Assembly (NCBI RefSeq): GCF_003958645.1
Contig: NZ_RXLO01000017.1
Location: forward strand, 1 to 64,000
Source: Chitinophaga rhizosphaerae
GTDB taxonomy: Bacteria; Bacteroidota; Bacteroidia; Chitinophagales; Chitinophagaceae
Reading direction: 5' to 3'
Length of the DNA stretch: 64,000 nt
Position numbers and translations under genes: made by a program. Under the pieces are notes generated by a model. The model was not told the DNA's origin and searched no databases. It worked only from the letters and a program-made list of their open reading frames with translations. Shown here piece by piece: positions 44,767 to 53,347 of this stretch. Each line of letters opens with the position of its first letter. Within the stretch, counting starts at the first letter, position 1.

Positions 44767-45728
44767 TTGGAGGAGACGCATTATTCTCCGTTTGGGTTGA
44801 CCATGGCGGGGTTGAGTGAGAAAGCGATATATAACCCTGAAAACCGCTATAAATACGACGGCATAGAGAAGATCGGAGATCTGGGTTTAGAAGATTATGG
44901 TGCGAAGTTCAGGGAACTTGACCCGCAGATTGGGAGATGGTGGCAGGTGGATCCGAAGACGGAGAAAATGGAGATGTGGTCTCCGTATGCTTCGAATTAT
45001 AATAATCCGATATTGTTTAGTGATTTACTTGGAGATGAGCCTGAAGGACCCTGAGATCCTGTTAAGAGAATTAGGATGGTAACGGGGAGGGAATATACCT
45101 TAACGGCACCAACAGGGGTAGGTTCTTCTCTAAAGTTTGCGGGACAATATGCTCTTGGCTTATTTAATGAAGGAGTGGAAGCGGTAAATCGTTATGTAAA
45201 TCCGTTAGTCCCTGCGGCAGAAGTTGTAGTTGGGAAAAGTTACGAGAGTGGGTTTACAGAAGATAAGTCTCGTATAACTTCTGGCGTTGAAGTGGCGGCA
45301 GTATTTATACCAGGTGGTAAAGCTGAAATGAGCGCAGCAAAAGCATTAGAGCGTTCAGTTATTAGTTTGGATAATAACGCATTGATTCATGCAGTGGAAA
45401 AGGGAGGTAAAGATGCCGTGAAAGATGCGATAGGAGGTGATAAACCCATTGCATCTATAACTGCGGCTAAAGAATTTTTGGTCAAAGGGATAAGAATGCG
45501 TTAAGGGCATTTATGCAGGAAATAGGGGCAACAATTAGTGGGAAGGGTGCATCCTCCGGTCAAGTGAAGAGTCTGCAAGAAGCCGCGGCGAGCATAGGTC
45601 GAAAGCTTGGGTTAAATGATGCAAGTATTATAGGCGGTGCAATAAATAACAAAGCCAGTGTTTTAACGAATGATGAACAGATGGTAAAATTTATGAACGC
45701 ATTGGGTTTACCAGTTAAATCTTTTTGA
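44767..45728 (+). pseudogene. displaced RHS tip with PIN-like domain, broken
   Basis: The sequence begins with the RHS-core end (EETHYSPFGLTMAGLSEKA, then FRELDPQIGRWWQVDPKTE). It continues as a tip but has a TGA at 45052 where a glycine codon is expected, and a one-base frameshift near 45485. Joined, the last part reads ISLDNNALIHAVEKGGKDAV, SITAAKEFLVKGDKNALRAF and INNKASVLTNDEQMVKFMNA. This resembles a PIN-type ribonuclease (D near the start, then NDASIIGGAINN and VLTND). The tip is followed by its immunity gene at 45759. Confidence 0.7.
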
Positions 45729-45758
45729 TATGGGGCGTGTAACGTACTTCTTGCAAAG

Positions 45759-46067
45759 GTGCAATGTTCATTTTGCAAAAACACTTATGAAGCGAAGGTT
45801 CAGTTTAAGTATGGAGACACCTGGCAGCACCAGTATGTTGTTGGAGATAGGATTTTATGGGGAGGTAATGATATTGGTGTCAAGGGAACATTAAAGGCAA
45901 AAGTTTATGGGATACTTGAAACTGACACCTGTCCGGTTTGTAATCACGATAATTTAAACAATGAGTATGATATTTATGCGGAAGGCGATGTTATAAAATC
46001 AGTTTCCATAATGAAAGATATAGGAGATTACTTTGCTGATGACGGAAGTCTTAAAATACTTGAATAA
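45759..46067 (+). CDS. putative immunity protein for the PIN-like toxin
   Basis: The frame starts at GTG 45759 and encodes 102 aa. A CSFC motif opens the protein and VYGILETDTCPVCNHDN follows, so a zinc-binding pair is possible. Relatives with the same pattern are at 48351 (WGGYDTG, VYGILETENCIHCN) and, as a short remnant, at 57505. In the relative, an ATG 30 bp further upstream starts the alignment (MGTFNVL), and in this copy the corresponding frame is lost by one base, so the true start may be disrupted. Confidence 0.55.
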   Translation: MQCSFCKNTYEAKVQFKYGDTWQHQYVVGDRILWGGNDIGVKGTLKAKVYGILETDTCPVCNHDNLNNEYDIYAEGDVIKSVSIMKDIGDYFADDGSLKILE

Positions 46068-46069
46068 AC

Positions 46070-46099
46070 AAAGAGCCCACGCAGTCGCGCGGGCTCTTT
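46070..46099 (+). terminator. hairpin ending the PIN cassette
   Basis: A 13-bp stem (AAAGAGCCCACGC / GCGCGGGCTCTTT, one G-T pair) around the 4-nt loop AGTC directly follows the immunity gene stop. Confidence 0.7.
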
Positions 46100-46114
46100 C
46101 TACCGTGGCTGAAT

Positions 46115-46408
46115 GTGAGCGCAGTCTGGCTGGATTGGGGCGGAGGAGAGATGAAAAGTGCTTATGGCCTTGAGAAAAACAAGACCCCTAATGCGACGAC
46201 TTCACTTTCTGCAGGGATTAGGATACTAGGCAGTAAAGGATTTAAAGTGGGCGTTTCCAATGACAAGAGTACTGGACAATCTACTTTTAAATTTAAAGGA
46301 TGGAATAGTGCGGTGGAGCAATATAATGGAGGGGGGACAGCAGGATATCAAAGCGGTGTTTTGAAAATGATGAATGAATCAAAAAAGCCACAAGCATCAA
46401 ACTATTAG
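46115..46408 (+). CDS. small toxin-tip-like fragment
   Basis: A 97-aa frame with GTG start and no RHS-core end. It contains TTSLSAGIRILGSKGFKVGV and WNSAVEQYNGGGTAGYQSGV. The AVEQYNGGGTAGY pattern recalls peptidoglycan-cleaving glycosidase domains. The downstream gene encodes an exported protein, which fits a cell-wall toxin. It is probably the remaining end of a truncated tip, because a terminator directly precedes it. Confidence 0.4.
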   Translation: MSAVWLDWGGGEMKSAYGLEKNKTPNATTSLSAGIRILGSKGFKVGVSNDKSTGQSTFKFKGWNSAVEQYNGGGTAGYQSGVLKMMNESKKPQASNY

Positions 46409-46889
46409 AAGTAGGAAAATTATACCGATAGTCTTATTACTACTTTTGTTTAGTGGGCATTACAATGCTTATTCGCAAGATTTAATTGTATTGAAGGTTC
46501 TTAATAAAACAGCAGTTGGTAAAGTGTATTCATTTAAAAGGGACGATAATAGTACGGATAAATTGAGATATTTAGGAATTTTACAAAATAAAAAAGGAGA
46601 AGTTTTTAAGATCATTAACTCGACCTATATATCAGGTTTGTTCAAAGGTTCAAAAAGAGCATCCTGTCGGATTTTGATATACAGTAAGGATGAAAAATAC
46701 CTAGGGAGTTATTATGTAGGAGCTGTTTGGTATCTTCCAAATAAGATTGAGAAAAATGCATTGATTTTTGCGCCACGCAGAGGTTGCAAACAGGCAACAA
46801 AAATTGATTTTAGTGAAGGTATTCCTGAACGATTATATGTCTTGTGCACACAGAAAGAAGGAGACCTTTTTTCTTTTTCACGGGAATAA
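46374..46889 (+). CDS. exported putative immunity protein
   Basis: The protein is 171 aa with a signal peptide (IIPIVLLLLLFSGHYNAYSQ). It overlaps the end of the tip-like gene by 35 bp in another frame. The mature domain is basic, about 140 aa, with YLGILQNKKGEVFKIINSTY, and I do not recognise it. Secretion would match an immunity protein acting against a periplasmic or cell-wall toxin. Confidence 0.5.
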   Translation: MNQKSHKHQTIRSRKIIPIVLLLLLFSGHYNAYSQDLIVLKVLNKTAVGKVYSFKRDDNSTDKLRYLGILQNKKGEVFKIINSTYISGLFKGSKRASCRILIYSKDEKYLGSYYVGAVWYLPNKIEKNALIFAPRRGCKQATKIDFSEGIPERLYVLCTQKEGDLFSFSRE

Positions 46890-46950
46890 AGCAATTTTAG
46901 TTTTAAAGTGAACGCCTGCGCCGGGGATATTAAGAATATATGTATATCAG

Positions 46951-47427
46951 ATGAATATCGTTTTTGAGATTCCCGTAGGGAAAATGAAGGTAGTGCCTTC
47001 TTGGAAAGACATACTGACAGCGCAGATTATTTGCCACATGGCTTTTCTGTCTGCCTTATTGAAACAGTATCTAAACAATATCGTACTTTTCGAACTTGCC
47101 GCACTGGCTTTATGCATTGCATATATGGCAAGGAAAAAGGCAAGGTTCGTGTATTATATATCGTTTGATGATGCACATAACATTTGCACTGTGAAATACA
47201 AGCAGTTTCAGTTTTTAAAATTTAAGACGGAAATCAAATATGAAGAGCTGGACTTCAAGTATACCCACATTATGTTCTATCGTGGGCAGATACCGCTGAC
47301 GCTGAGGATTATTAAAAACGGAAAGATAATTGCAGATATCAGGGAAAAGTACAATCTTGGTTTCAGTAATGAGGAAATACAGGAAATGAAAACCTATGTG
47401 GAACAAATTAAAAAAAGTGTAAAATGA
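46951..47427 (+). CDS. membrane protein with PH-like C-terminus, putative immunity
   Basis: The protein is 158 aa with two hydrophobic segments in the first 70 residues (for example IVLFELAALALCIAYMA) and a soluble part of about 85 residues (KFKTEIKYEELDFKYTHIMF). It overlaps the next gene by an ATGA, so the two are coupled. No toxin tip precedes it, so it may be an orphan immunity gene. Family unknown. Confidence 0.5.
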   Translation: MNIVFEIPVGKMKVVPSWKDILTAQIICHMAFLSALLKQYLNNIVLFELAALALCIAYMARKKARFVYYISFDDAHNICTVKYKQFQFLKFKTEIKYEELDFKYTHIMFYRGQIPLTLRIIKNGKIIADIREKYNLGFSNEEIQEMKTYVEQIKKSVK

Positions 47428-47825
47428 TAGTTAAATGTAAAGCAGTATTACTTTCGAGCATGATGTCATGGATGTTGATCATCGAACTTCCGCTATTCGT
47501 ATTAATGTTCCTGTTTCTGAATATATTCATTGGGTATGTTTTTTTGATGTGCTCTTCAGTATTTTTTATCAGCCTTCTCTACATTTTTTACAAAAACAAG
47601 TTTGAATTGTTGACTGTTTCAGTTGATGGAAGTACTATCTATCTTTCCTTTGTTAATAATAGCTTTTTTAAGAGACCTGATATCAAAACTACCAAAGACA
47701 TGGTGAAAGTAGAACAGGGTGACGGGCAGCTAATGATCAGCATGGACGGACAATTACAGGCCATTCTCAGGCAAAAGGCCGTGCCGGCGGAAAGTTGGAG
47801 CGAAATTAACCAGGTATTGCGATAA
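47424..47825 (+). CDS. two-helix membrane protein, putative immunity (family with 58415)
   Basis: The protein is 133 aa with two adjacent transmembrane segments near residues 13-55, then a soluble domain (ELLTVSVDGSTIYLSFVNNS, MVKVEQGDGQLMISMDGQLQ). The gene at 58415 encodes a homologue of nearly the same length with matching blocks (SFINNSIFKRKDI, FSIDGQQQALVRKKAV). The pair of intact copies in otherwise decayed surroundings suggests selection for immunity. Confidence 0.6.
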   Translation: MIVKCKAVLLSSMMSWMLIIELPLFVLMFLFLNIFIGYVFLMCSSVFFISLLYIFYKNKFELLTVSVDGSTIYLSFVNNSFFKRPDIKTTKDMVKVEQGDGQLMISMDGQLQAILRQKAVPAESWSEINQVLR

Positions 47826-47879
47826 TACCTCAAGTACTTAAAGATACAAGTTTGCTCTGCAAAAAAAAAAGGGCCTCGC

Positions 47880-48105
47880 TGTACAGCCCCAAAAAGTTGA
47901 ACACTTTTTGGGGGCATTTTTATGGATAGACGTACCAAGTTCAGTTTAGCAGAGAAGTTAACGGTAGTTCGGCATGTTTTGAAAGGTATAGCGTCGGTCA
48001 AGGCGGCCGCCCAGCGTTTCGGGGAGGTAGGACTACTGTTAAACGATGGGTTGATCATTACTTTCAGTCGAGAAAGGCTGGGTTGACATTGTCAGGCAGG
48101 TAATA
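47880..48105 (+). mobile_element. IS3-type insertion sequence, left-end remnant with orfA
   Basis: A terminal sequence TGTACAGCCCC with a hairpin (GCCCCAAAAAGT / ACTTTTTGGGGGC) is followed by an orfA-like start at 47922 reading MDRRTKFSLAEKLTVVRHVL, a typical IS3-family helix-turn-helix. After RFGE a frameshift leads to TTVKRWVDHYFQSRKAG and a stop near 48103. The catalytic orfB is absent. The right end was not seen. Confidence 0.6.
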
Positions 48106-48149
48106 CGAGGGAAGTTTAAAAGTCGGGGTAATAAGGTACATGTTGGAAA

Positions 48150-48349
48150 ACCAGCTATCTATAGCCCTGTCCGCAACCCATTTCGGTATTCCGCAAAGCA
48201 GCAGGAAGAAGCCGCTAAATAGGTCGCAAGATTAAACCCAAAGATGCGTCTGTCTTCGCCCCGTAAATAACAACGGGACTGTATTAACAAGGGATAACAA
48301 AATGATAAGATTGTTACAGGCTATGGGATTGCCTGTTAAAACGGTTTAA
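48150..48349 (+). pseudogene. second PIN-like RHS tip, remnant
   Basis: The last part reads INNGTVLTRDNKMIRLLQAM and ends GLPVKTV, closely matching the end of the PIN tip at 45660-45728. Upstream only fragments such as QQEEAAK and NPKDAS survive, with stops in the frame. It precedes the related immunity relic by 1 bp. Confidence 0.65.
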
Positions 48350-48350
48350 T

Positions 48351-48833
48351 ATGGGTACTTTCAATGTATTGACAGTAGAGCAGATTTGTACTGTTTGCCG
48401 TCAACCAACAGATGTCAGGATGTAATTTAGTTTTGGAGATACCTGGCAATATGAATACGAAATTGGAGGTACAATTCGGTGGGGTGGTTATGATACCGGT
48501 AAACCTAGTCTTCCAAAGGTAAATGTATATGGAATACTGGAAACTGAGAATTGTATTCATTGTAACGCCCTTTTTATTGTTGATGAATTTGATATTTGGA
48601 ACGGGTTGTTGCCATTTGGTAATGATGAATTGCGCATAGCGAAGTATGGTAGATTAGCCTTACTTTTTCTTCCAATATTTTTAATAATTTATTATCTCGT
48701 AAAACCATCAGAATTAATAACATTGCAGTATGATGATGAAAAAATCAAGAGAGGAGGGGTGGTTTTGACTATTTATCTTGTATTAAATTTTATTTTGTTG
48801 TTCGTATTAATGTTTGCTTTCAGAAAGTTTTAA
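48351..48833 (+). pseudogene. immunity gene of the PIN toxin family, broken by a stop
   Basis: From the ATG at 48351 the frame reads MGTFNVLTVEQICTVCRQP and meets a TAA after RM. It then continues FSFGDTWQYEYEIGGTIRWG, VYGILETENCIHCN and a C-terminal part with two transmembrane segments (LALLFLPIFLIIYYL and LTIYLVLNFILLFVLMFAF). It is related to the gene at 45759, which lacks the membrane part. A TTG at 48606 could start a shorter protein. A remnant of a third member is at 57505. Confidence 0.65.
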
Positions 48834-48835
48834 TT

Positions 48836-49000
48836 ATGATGTTTCTAATGTTAACAGATGAATGGTTTAACTGCACTGGAAGCAGCAAAGTGTTGAAAGC
48901 CGGCGTCATACAGTATGAAAGTACTTCTTCTACCCCAGGTTCCCCGTATACGAGCTATACTTTCACACTGCAGGCCGGGTCGGGATATATCGTCAGGTGA
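48836..49000 (+). CDS. small hypothetical protein
   Basis: A 54-aa frame begins MMFLMLTDEWFNCTGSSKVL and ends YTFTLQAGSGYIVR. It is directly followed by a terminator. It could be a leftover of a larger gene. I do not recognise it. Confidence 0.3.
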   Translation: MMFLMLTDEWFNCTGSSKVLKAGVIQYESTSSTPGSPYTSYTFTLQAGSGYIVR

Positions 49001-49017
49001 TTGGCATGTCCTGAAAG

Positions 49018-49062
49018 TTAAAGCCATGCTGATCCTTCGATCAGCGTGGCTTTAACTTTTTT
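49018..49062 (+). terminator. intrinsic terminator
   Basis: A 17-bp stem (TTAAAGCCATGCTGATC / GATCAGCGTGGCTTTAA, one G-T pair) with loop CTTC is followed by six T residues after AAC. Confidence 0.85.
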
Positions 49063-49145
49063 AGATATTCACTGAATGCAAGCCAATGACGGAATCGCAT
49101 TGAATGTCAACTGATGTTTCACTTTATCAACCCCCGCATTATCGC

Positions 49146-49514
49146 TTACTTCACCAAACCCGCCATGTGCTTGATATTGAGTTTCTGCGTTATATTCAAC
49201 CGATGACACTCCACCGTTCTCAGACTGATAAACATTTTCTCCGCGATCTGTTGGTTCGTATGCTCCGATGCGATCAGCGTCAAAATCTCCGTTTCCCACT
49301 TGGTTAACTGCACTTCCCGGCTGGATGGCCGCTTTCCCATGATCATTTCGGACAGCATGGCCTTTTCGAGCCGCTTATCCAGGTACTCCTCGCCGTCGTA
49401 CGCCTTATCGATAGCGGAAAGGAGGCTCTCCGGGCCGGTGCTCTTCAGCAGGTAGCCATAATGACCAAAGTGTTCGTCTCGTTCAAAGAAGCGTTGCCGG
49501 CTTCGCGAAAGCAA
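49146..49514 (-). pseudogene. NarL/LuxR-type response regulator, truncated (copy 1)
   Basis: The minus-strand frame encodes the C-terminal linker and HTH: GYLLKSTGPESLLSAIDKAY, then LTKWETEILTLIASEHTNQQ and SLRTVECHRLNITQKLNIKH. The phosphorylated receiver domain is missing apart from a few residues. A related broken copy is at 60810-61400. The standard motif TxREtEIL has a tryptophan (KWETEIL) in place of arginine. Confidence 0.7.
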
Positions 49515-49662
49515 TGGATTACCTGCAAGGTTGCGTACTGGACTATTAGCAGCATGAGTGCGTTATAACAGCGGTGAATTGCAAGTGGAGGGTAAATTAA
49601 CTAAAGCACCCAGCGGCATTTTTATATACCTCACACAAATGTTTTGATGAAAAAGAATTAAT
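49515..49662 (+). other. intergenic with a possible tip end
   Basis: A short frame ending at 49647 reads ELQVEGKLTKAPSGIFIYLT and QMF. It could be the last residues of a lost toxin tip, because an immunity-like relic follows. Nothing else is recognisable. Confidence 0.3.
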
Positions 49663-49906
49663 ATGGATAAGGATATTTACTGGTTTAAGGCTAGTGTTGC
49701 ACCCCTATTACAGGGTTATGACATAGAGTGCCGCTATTATGAGGAAGGGGATTTTGGTTCGTTAAACCAGGTATTATTTAACTCTACTCTTAAAGGGGGG
49801 GATTGATTTTTGGGGGTTAGGGTGGTTTTATTTAACGCATAGTTTTACTTGTCAAAACTTACGTATATTACCTTGTCTATTTTGCCAATATTATTTAAGA
49901 AATTAG
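49663..49906 (+). pseudogene. small immunity-like gene broken at a G7 run
   Basis: From the ATG at 49663 the frame reads MDKDIYWFKASVAPLLQGYD then YYEEGDFGSLNQVLFN and stops after KGGD. A run of seven G at 49795-49801 causes the shift; in the +1 frame it continues IDFWGLGWFYLTHSFTC to a stop at 49904. Joined length is about 80 aa. It has no signal. I infer immunity function from the surroundings only. Confidence 0.5.
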
Positions 49907-49967
49907 TGACTGTTGTACGTATATTGATAAGAAATATTTTGGGTATTTATGTTGAAGACTAACAGAG

Positions 49968-50354
49968 ATGATATACAAGGTTTATTTTTATTACTACTAT
50001 TTACTATACAATCGGGTTATTACTGATCTGACACCATATTCGACAAGTGTATTTGTTTTTGGTATTTTGCTTTCATTTTTAGTTAATGGTGCTGTCGATG
50101 TTGTAAGTATTTTACTATTCTGTCAAGAAGTTGGTAAGTACCAAATGCTAGGAATCGCAGTTTTATGCTTAATTGTGAGTTACTTATTGTATGTGAAGCA
50201 TGGCAAAGGGAAGAAGATTGTGTCGGAGAAGCCTTGCTTTTGGGGGAGCCATCGGCTTAGTCTTACAATTGTTTTGATAAGCTCGTTAGTCATTATTTCC
50301 TGGCTTTTTTGGGGACCGATATATACCCGGAACCTTCTTGAAAATTGCAGATAG
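49968..50354 (+). CDS. 128-aa membrane protein, putative immunity (paralogue of 54128)
   Basis: The protein is 128 aa with three hydrophobic segments (for example VFVFGILLSFLVNG, LGIAVLCLIVSYLLYV, LSLTIVLISSLVIISWLFW). It starts MIYKVYFYYYYLLYNRVITD, and the homologue at 54128 starts MIFKVFFYHYYQVYNRYITS and has exactly the same length. Both end in a GPIY...L.(N/Q)CR pattern. Immunity to a membrane-targeting toxin is plausible. No tip precedes this copy. Confidence 0.6.
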   Translation: MIYKVYFYYYYLLYNRVITDLTPYSTSVFVFGILLSFLVNGAVDVVSILLFCQEVGKYQMLGIAVLCLIVSYLLYVKHGKGKKIVSEKPCFWGSHRLSLTIVLISSLVIISWLFWGPIYTRNLLENCR

Positions 50355-50437
50355 AACAAATATTCCGCGCAGGTCCGATGGTTTTTATTTGTTGGACTTA
50401 ACCCTAATAGGCTATCCGGCAGAAGGAAAAGGGAAGG

Positions 50438-50515
50438 GCTGTTGCGCAATATGAACAGGCAATAGGAAGTAATGGGCGCGTGATTTATTATAACCCGAAC
50501 ACGCGAAAATCTTAA
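50438..50515 (+). pseudogene. end of a lost toxin tip
   Basis: A frame reading AVAQYEQAIGSNGRVIYYNP and NTRKS stops 9 bp before the next gene. The position matches the other tip-immunity pairs. The 5' part is not recognisable. Confidence 0.35.
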
Positions 50516-50524
50516 AGCATTTTT

Positions 50525-50988
50525 ATGAAAGAGTATAACTCGAAATCAAATATATTTTCAGTAAAAGTACCCAATAACTATCTGATTGAGGAAGCTGATG
50601 GTACAGTAAGTATCACGGACGAAGAAAATGGAGTGGGCGCAATAAACTTATCTGCAGCCGTAATCCCGATGACGTATAGTTTTGATATTGGGGCGGAGCT
50701 GTCAGATTTTATTTCTTCAAGCGAAAATAAAGATGATGAGGAAAGTTTAATTGCGCAAGCAGGCTCCGATAATTATAGGGAGAAAATGTTTGTGATCAAC
50801 GCGCAGTTTTTTGGATGTATTGTTTATTATTCCAAGAGAATCGAGCCGTATTCGGTACATACAATTGCTTCATAAATGGTCGGCTTGTAGAAAGTGATAT
50901 CATCAAAAAAATTATTGGTTCGATAAGTATTCTTAGAAAGACCGTATGCTTTTTTTGTTACAATGGCCCATGTGGAATTCCAGGTTAA
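50525..50988 (+). pseudogene. small immunity-like gene with frameshift
   Basis: From the ATG at 50525 the frame reads MKEYNSKSNIFSVKVPNNYL to FFGCIVYYSKRIEPYS and then shifts; in the other frame it continues GTYNCFINGRLVESDIIKKI with IGSISILRK. Joined, it looks like a small cytoplasmic protein of about 140 aa. The family may be DUF3805-like, but I am not sure. Confidence 0.5.
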
Positions 50989-50989
50989 C

Positions 50990-51249
50990 ACAGGTCTCGT
51001 GCGCGGCCAAAATGTGGGTAGGATTGAGTCTATTTAATCACTTCGGGTCATTGCAAGATTTGCGTATTAGGTTCCAGCGGAAAATAACTGGATCGTATAA
51101 ATCATCTTCAACCTGCAAAGATCGATCAGTATCACTTATAAAGGGCACAATCAGCTATGTATATAACACCGATATTGGGGTTATTGGGAGGGGAATACCA
51201 GAAAAACTCCCTACTTCCAATGTCAAAGTGGTTACAGCCCACGCTCCAA
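50990..51249 (+). other. decayed sequence, no reliable gene
   Basis: A 105-codon frame spans this part but has no recognisable motif. The next stretch is a toxin-tip remnant, so this is probably its decayed 5' half. Confidence 0.3.
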
Positions 51250-51474
51250 AAGACGCTGTTTAAACCGCAAGAGCTGCTGCGAAAGCGGAGGGCGCTGTTT
51301 TAAGTAAGGCAGAGCGGGTCAAGGCAGAAAACTGCAACTAAGAACACACAGGAAGTTGCAGAGAAAGCTAACGATGCGGTTAATAGTCTTCCTGCAAGTG
51401 TGACTGCGGGCGGCGCGCTTGAATCGGGAGAAAGAGCCGTCGATAACGAGATGAAGAAGCAAATAAAATATTGA
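51250..51474 (+). pseudogene. end of a toxin tip, broken
   Basis: In alternating frames the sequence reads ARAAAKAEGAVLSKAERVKA and NTQEVAEKANDAVNSLPASV, then ESGERAVDNEMKKQIKY and a stop. It is Ala/Lys/Glu-rich and helical. A small membrane gene starts 3 bp later, as in a tip-immunity pair. Confidence 0.45.
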
Positions 51475-51477
51475 CAT

Positions 51478-51888
51478 ATGAGTGAAAGGAGGGTTGGTGG
51501 CAAGAAAGCGGCAATAGCAACAAGCAAACCCGGCTATGTTAAAATCATCGGACGAAAAGTTCACATAGGGTACCTCATTGGAATTGTATTCCTGGCAGTC
51601 ATCATTGTGCCTGCCTCAAAGAAAACGATCCAAAACTTGCGGTTGGCTAAAAACGGTGTGTTTGAACTTGGAATTGTGACAACGAAGTACAAAGTTGGAG
51701 GTAAAGGCACCTTTCGAATTAACTACGAATTTAAAGTAGAAAATCAAACCTATACCGGCTTCGCTAATGATGAGGACTATCAGGAAGGAGATAGTATTGA
51801 GGTCGTTTATTTAAGGAGTGATCCAGCAGTAAACCGTGCGTATCGCTTTATTATACGTAATTATAGCGTGTCAAAAGTTCGTCAATAA
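51478..51888 (+). CDS. single-helix membrane protein (DUF3592-like), putative immunity
   Basis: The protein is 136 aa with one transmembrane segment (IGYLIGIVFLAVIIVPA, about residues 30-50) and a beta-rich part (FRINYEFKVENQTYTGFAND, EGDSIEVVYLRSDPAVNRAY). The pattern Y.(G/N)..Y......(E/G)D.I.V.Y resembles DUF3592 proteins. The genes at 57106 and 57865 have a similar plan. It follows a tip remnant by 3 bp. Confidence 0.55.
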   Translation: MSERRVGGKKAAIATSKPGYVKIIGRKVHIGYLIGIVFLAVIIVPASKKTIQNLRLAKNGVFELGIVTTKYKVGGKGTFRINYEFKVENQTYTGFANDEDYQEGDSIEVVYLRSDPAVNRAYRFIIRNYSVSKVRQ

Positions 51889-51963
51889 CTTGAAAATCGT
51901 GAAATAATTACGTTGTAATCAATTGAAGGTAGGCTATCGCTTAATTTTACTGTGGTTGATAGG

Positions 51964-51996
51964 CAAAGAACCCGCGCAGATCGTGTGGGTTCTTTG
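51964..51996. terminator. hairpin terminator between immunity gene and Xre relic
   Basis: The stem CAAAGAACCCGCGC / GTGTGGGTTCTTTG (about 12 of 14 pairs) precedes T-rich sequence. It sits at the 3' end of the convergent Xre pseudogene, in the same arrangement as 41413-41457. Confidence 0.6.
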
Positions 51997-51999
51997 GTT

Positions 52000-52335
52000 T
52001 TATCTGGAGTATGCTTTTTTAGTTTTGTTGTACGTGTTGGCCATGTCAATAATATATTACACCTTCTCATTCTCCTCAGGCGGCTCCTCAATGTCTTCCA
52101 TTCTCTGAAGAGTTTTTATCCAGCACCATGTTGGCGGTTCTGCCGATCAGGTAATCGAAGGTGACTTCCAGCTCATCCGAAATTTTATTTGCCATCCCGA
52201 TAGATGGCTTCATCTCCCTGCGCTCATACCTTCCGATGATGGGCGCAGAAGTACCCACCTTTTTAGCCAGGTCATCTTGCGAGAGTCTTAATTGCTTGCG
52301 CTGCAGGGCGATGCGTACACCAAAGCGAAAGCCTT
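52000..52335 (-). pseudogene. Xre family regulator, broken (copy 2)
   Basis: The minus strand reads RIALQRKQLRLSQDDLAKKV, GTSAPIIGRYERREMKPSIG and TANMVLDK, then shifts frame at GATAAAAAC exactly as in copy 1 at 41457. In the other frame it goes on TLQRMEDIEEPPEENEKV to a TAA, and AYSR remains at the end. No in-frame start codon was found. The strong similarity to copy 1 shows a duplication. Confidence 0.7.
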
Positions 52336-52455
52336 CATCAATTAATCAACCCACCGCATCAGTGCGTCTATCGGCCGACAACTTAGAAATGTACATGATC
52401 ATACTCGTATTGAAATAAAAGTTATAATTTTCATGCTACCTAAATAGTAATAGCT

Positions 52456-53097
52456 ATGCCCGGTTTGATTCAAAGTATGCTTACATCTCAAGATTTGTCA
52501 ATTAAATCAAAGCCTTTCCTGGTTGCCGCAGTTGATTTTGACATACATTCGGTAAATGTGGGGCCATTTACAGCGTTTATGAGGAGCCTAAACAATGGTG
52601 GGCTCTTTTTTAACCGATCTTTTCAAATATATGGATTTAGCAGGGAAGAATCATTTACAAATGGCAACTATGTTAATATTTTACTTCGCCAATATTTCGG
52701 AAAGTTAACTGAAAACCTGTTTTTCTTTGGGCAGGATATGTTTGGATTTCAATTCGCCTTTGTAAAGGATAGTACTCAAATAATTTATTTCAATTCAGAA
52801 ACCGGGGAAAGGGAAGTAATGGCGAATGATTTTAATGATTGGTTACAAGTTTTGGATTCCAGACTGGATTATTATACAGGAGAGCCGCTAATGAAAGACT
52901 GGATAAATGAAAAAGGTCCTATTGCTCCCGATGTTCGACTCATACCAATAAAGCCATTTATTATGGGAGGTGATTACGAAATTTACAACCTACATACCCT
53001 TAATTTTCCCAAGTATCTGGATTATTATAGTGACATTGCTCACCAGATATCAAGTATCCCAGATGGAACTCAGGTAAAATTGACTATAAGGAAGTAG
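52456..53097 (+). CDS. SMI1/KNR4 (SUKH) family immunity protein
   Basis: The protein is 213 aa and cytoplasmic. The central stretch NNGGLFFNRSFQIYGFSREE, FFFGQDMFGFQFAFVKDS and FNSETGEREVMANDFNDWLQ matches the SUKH fold, a widespread immunity superfamily of polymorphic toxin systems. No intact tip lies directly upstream, so it is an orphan in this array. The call is by pattern and has not been tested by a profile search. Confidence 0.75.
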   Translation: MPGLIQSMLTSQDLSIKSKPFLVAAVDFDIHSVNVGPFTAFMRSLNNGGLFFNRSFQIYGFSREESFTNGNYVNILLRQYFGKLTENLFFFGQDMFGFQFAFVKDSTQIIYFNSETGEREVMANDFNDWLQVLDSRLDYYTGEPLMKDWINEKGPIAPDVRLIPIKPFIMGGDYEIYNLHTLNFPKYLDYYSDIAHQISSIPDGTQVKLTIRK

Positions 53098-53347
53098 TTT
53101 CAAAGTCAACATTTTTAGGAAGAAGAAATCCAAGATACGGAGACGTGCCACAAAGTTCAAACCGCTTAATCCCATTCATATGGTTATGCTAAAAGATATT
53201 AATCATCGATCATAGTATCTATTGGATTGTTGATAGGAAGAGAAAGATAGTGAATACGAATTCCGTTCATGAATCCGAGTTGCGTCCAACTCAGCCTTAG
53301 AAGATGCCATTTGGCAGGAAGTATATTACTAACCATTCGGGTTGACC
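53098..53347 (+). other. 250 bp without recognisable gene
   Basis: Between the SUKH gene and the next RHS-core fragment I see no gene, hairpin or repeat that I can name. It may hold remnants of the RHS core upstream of the junction. Confidence 0.3.
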
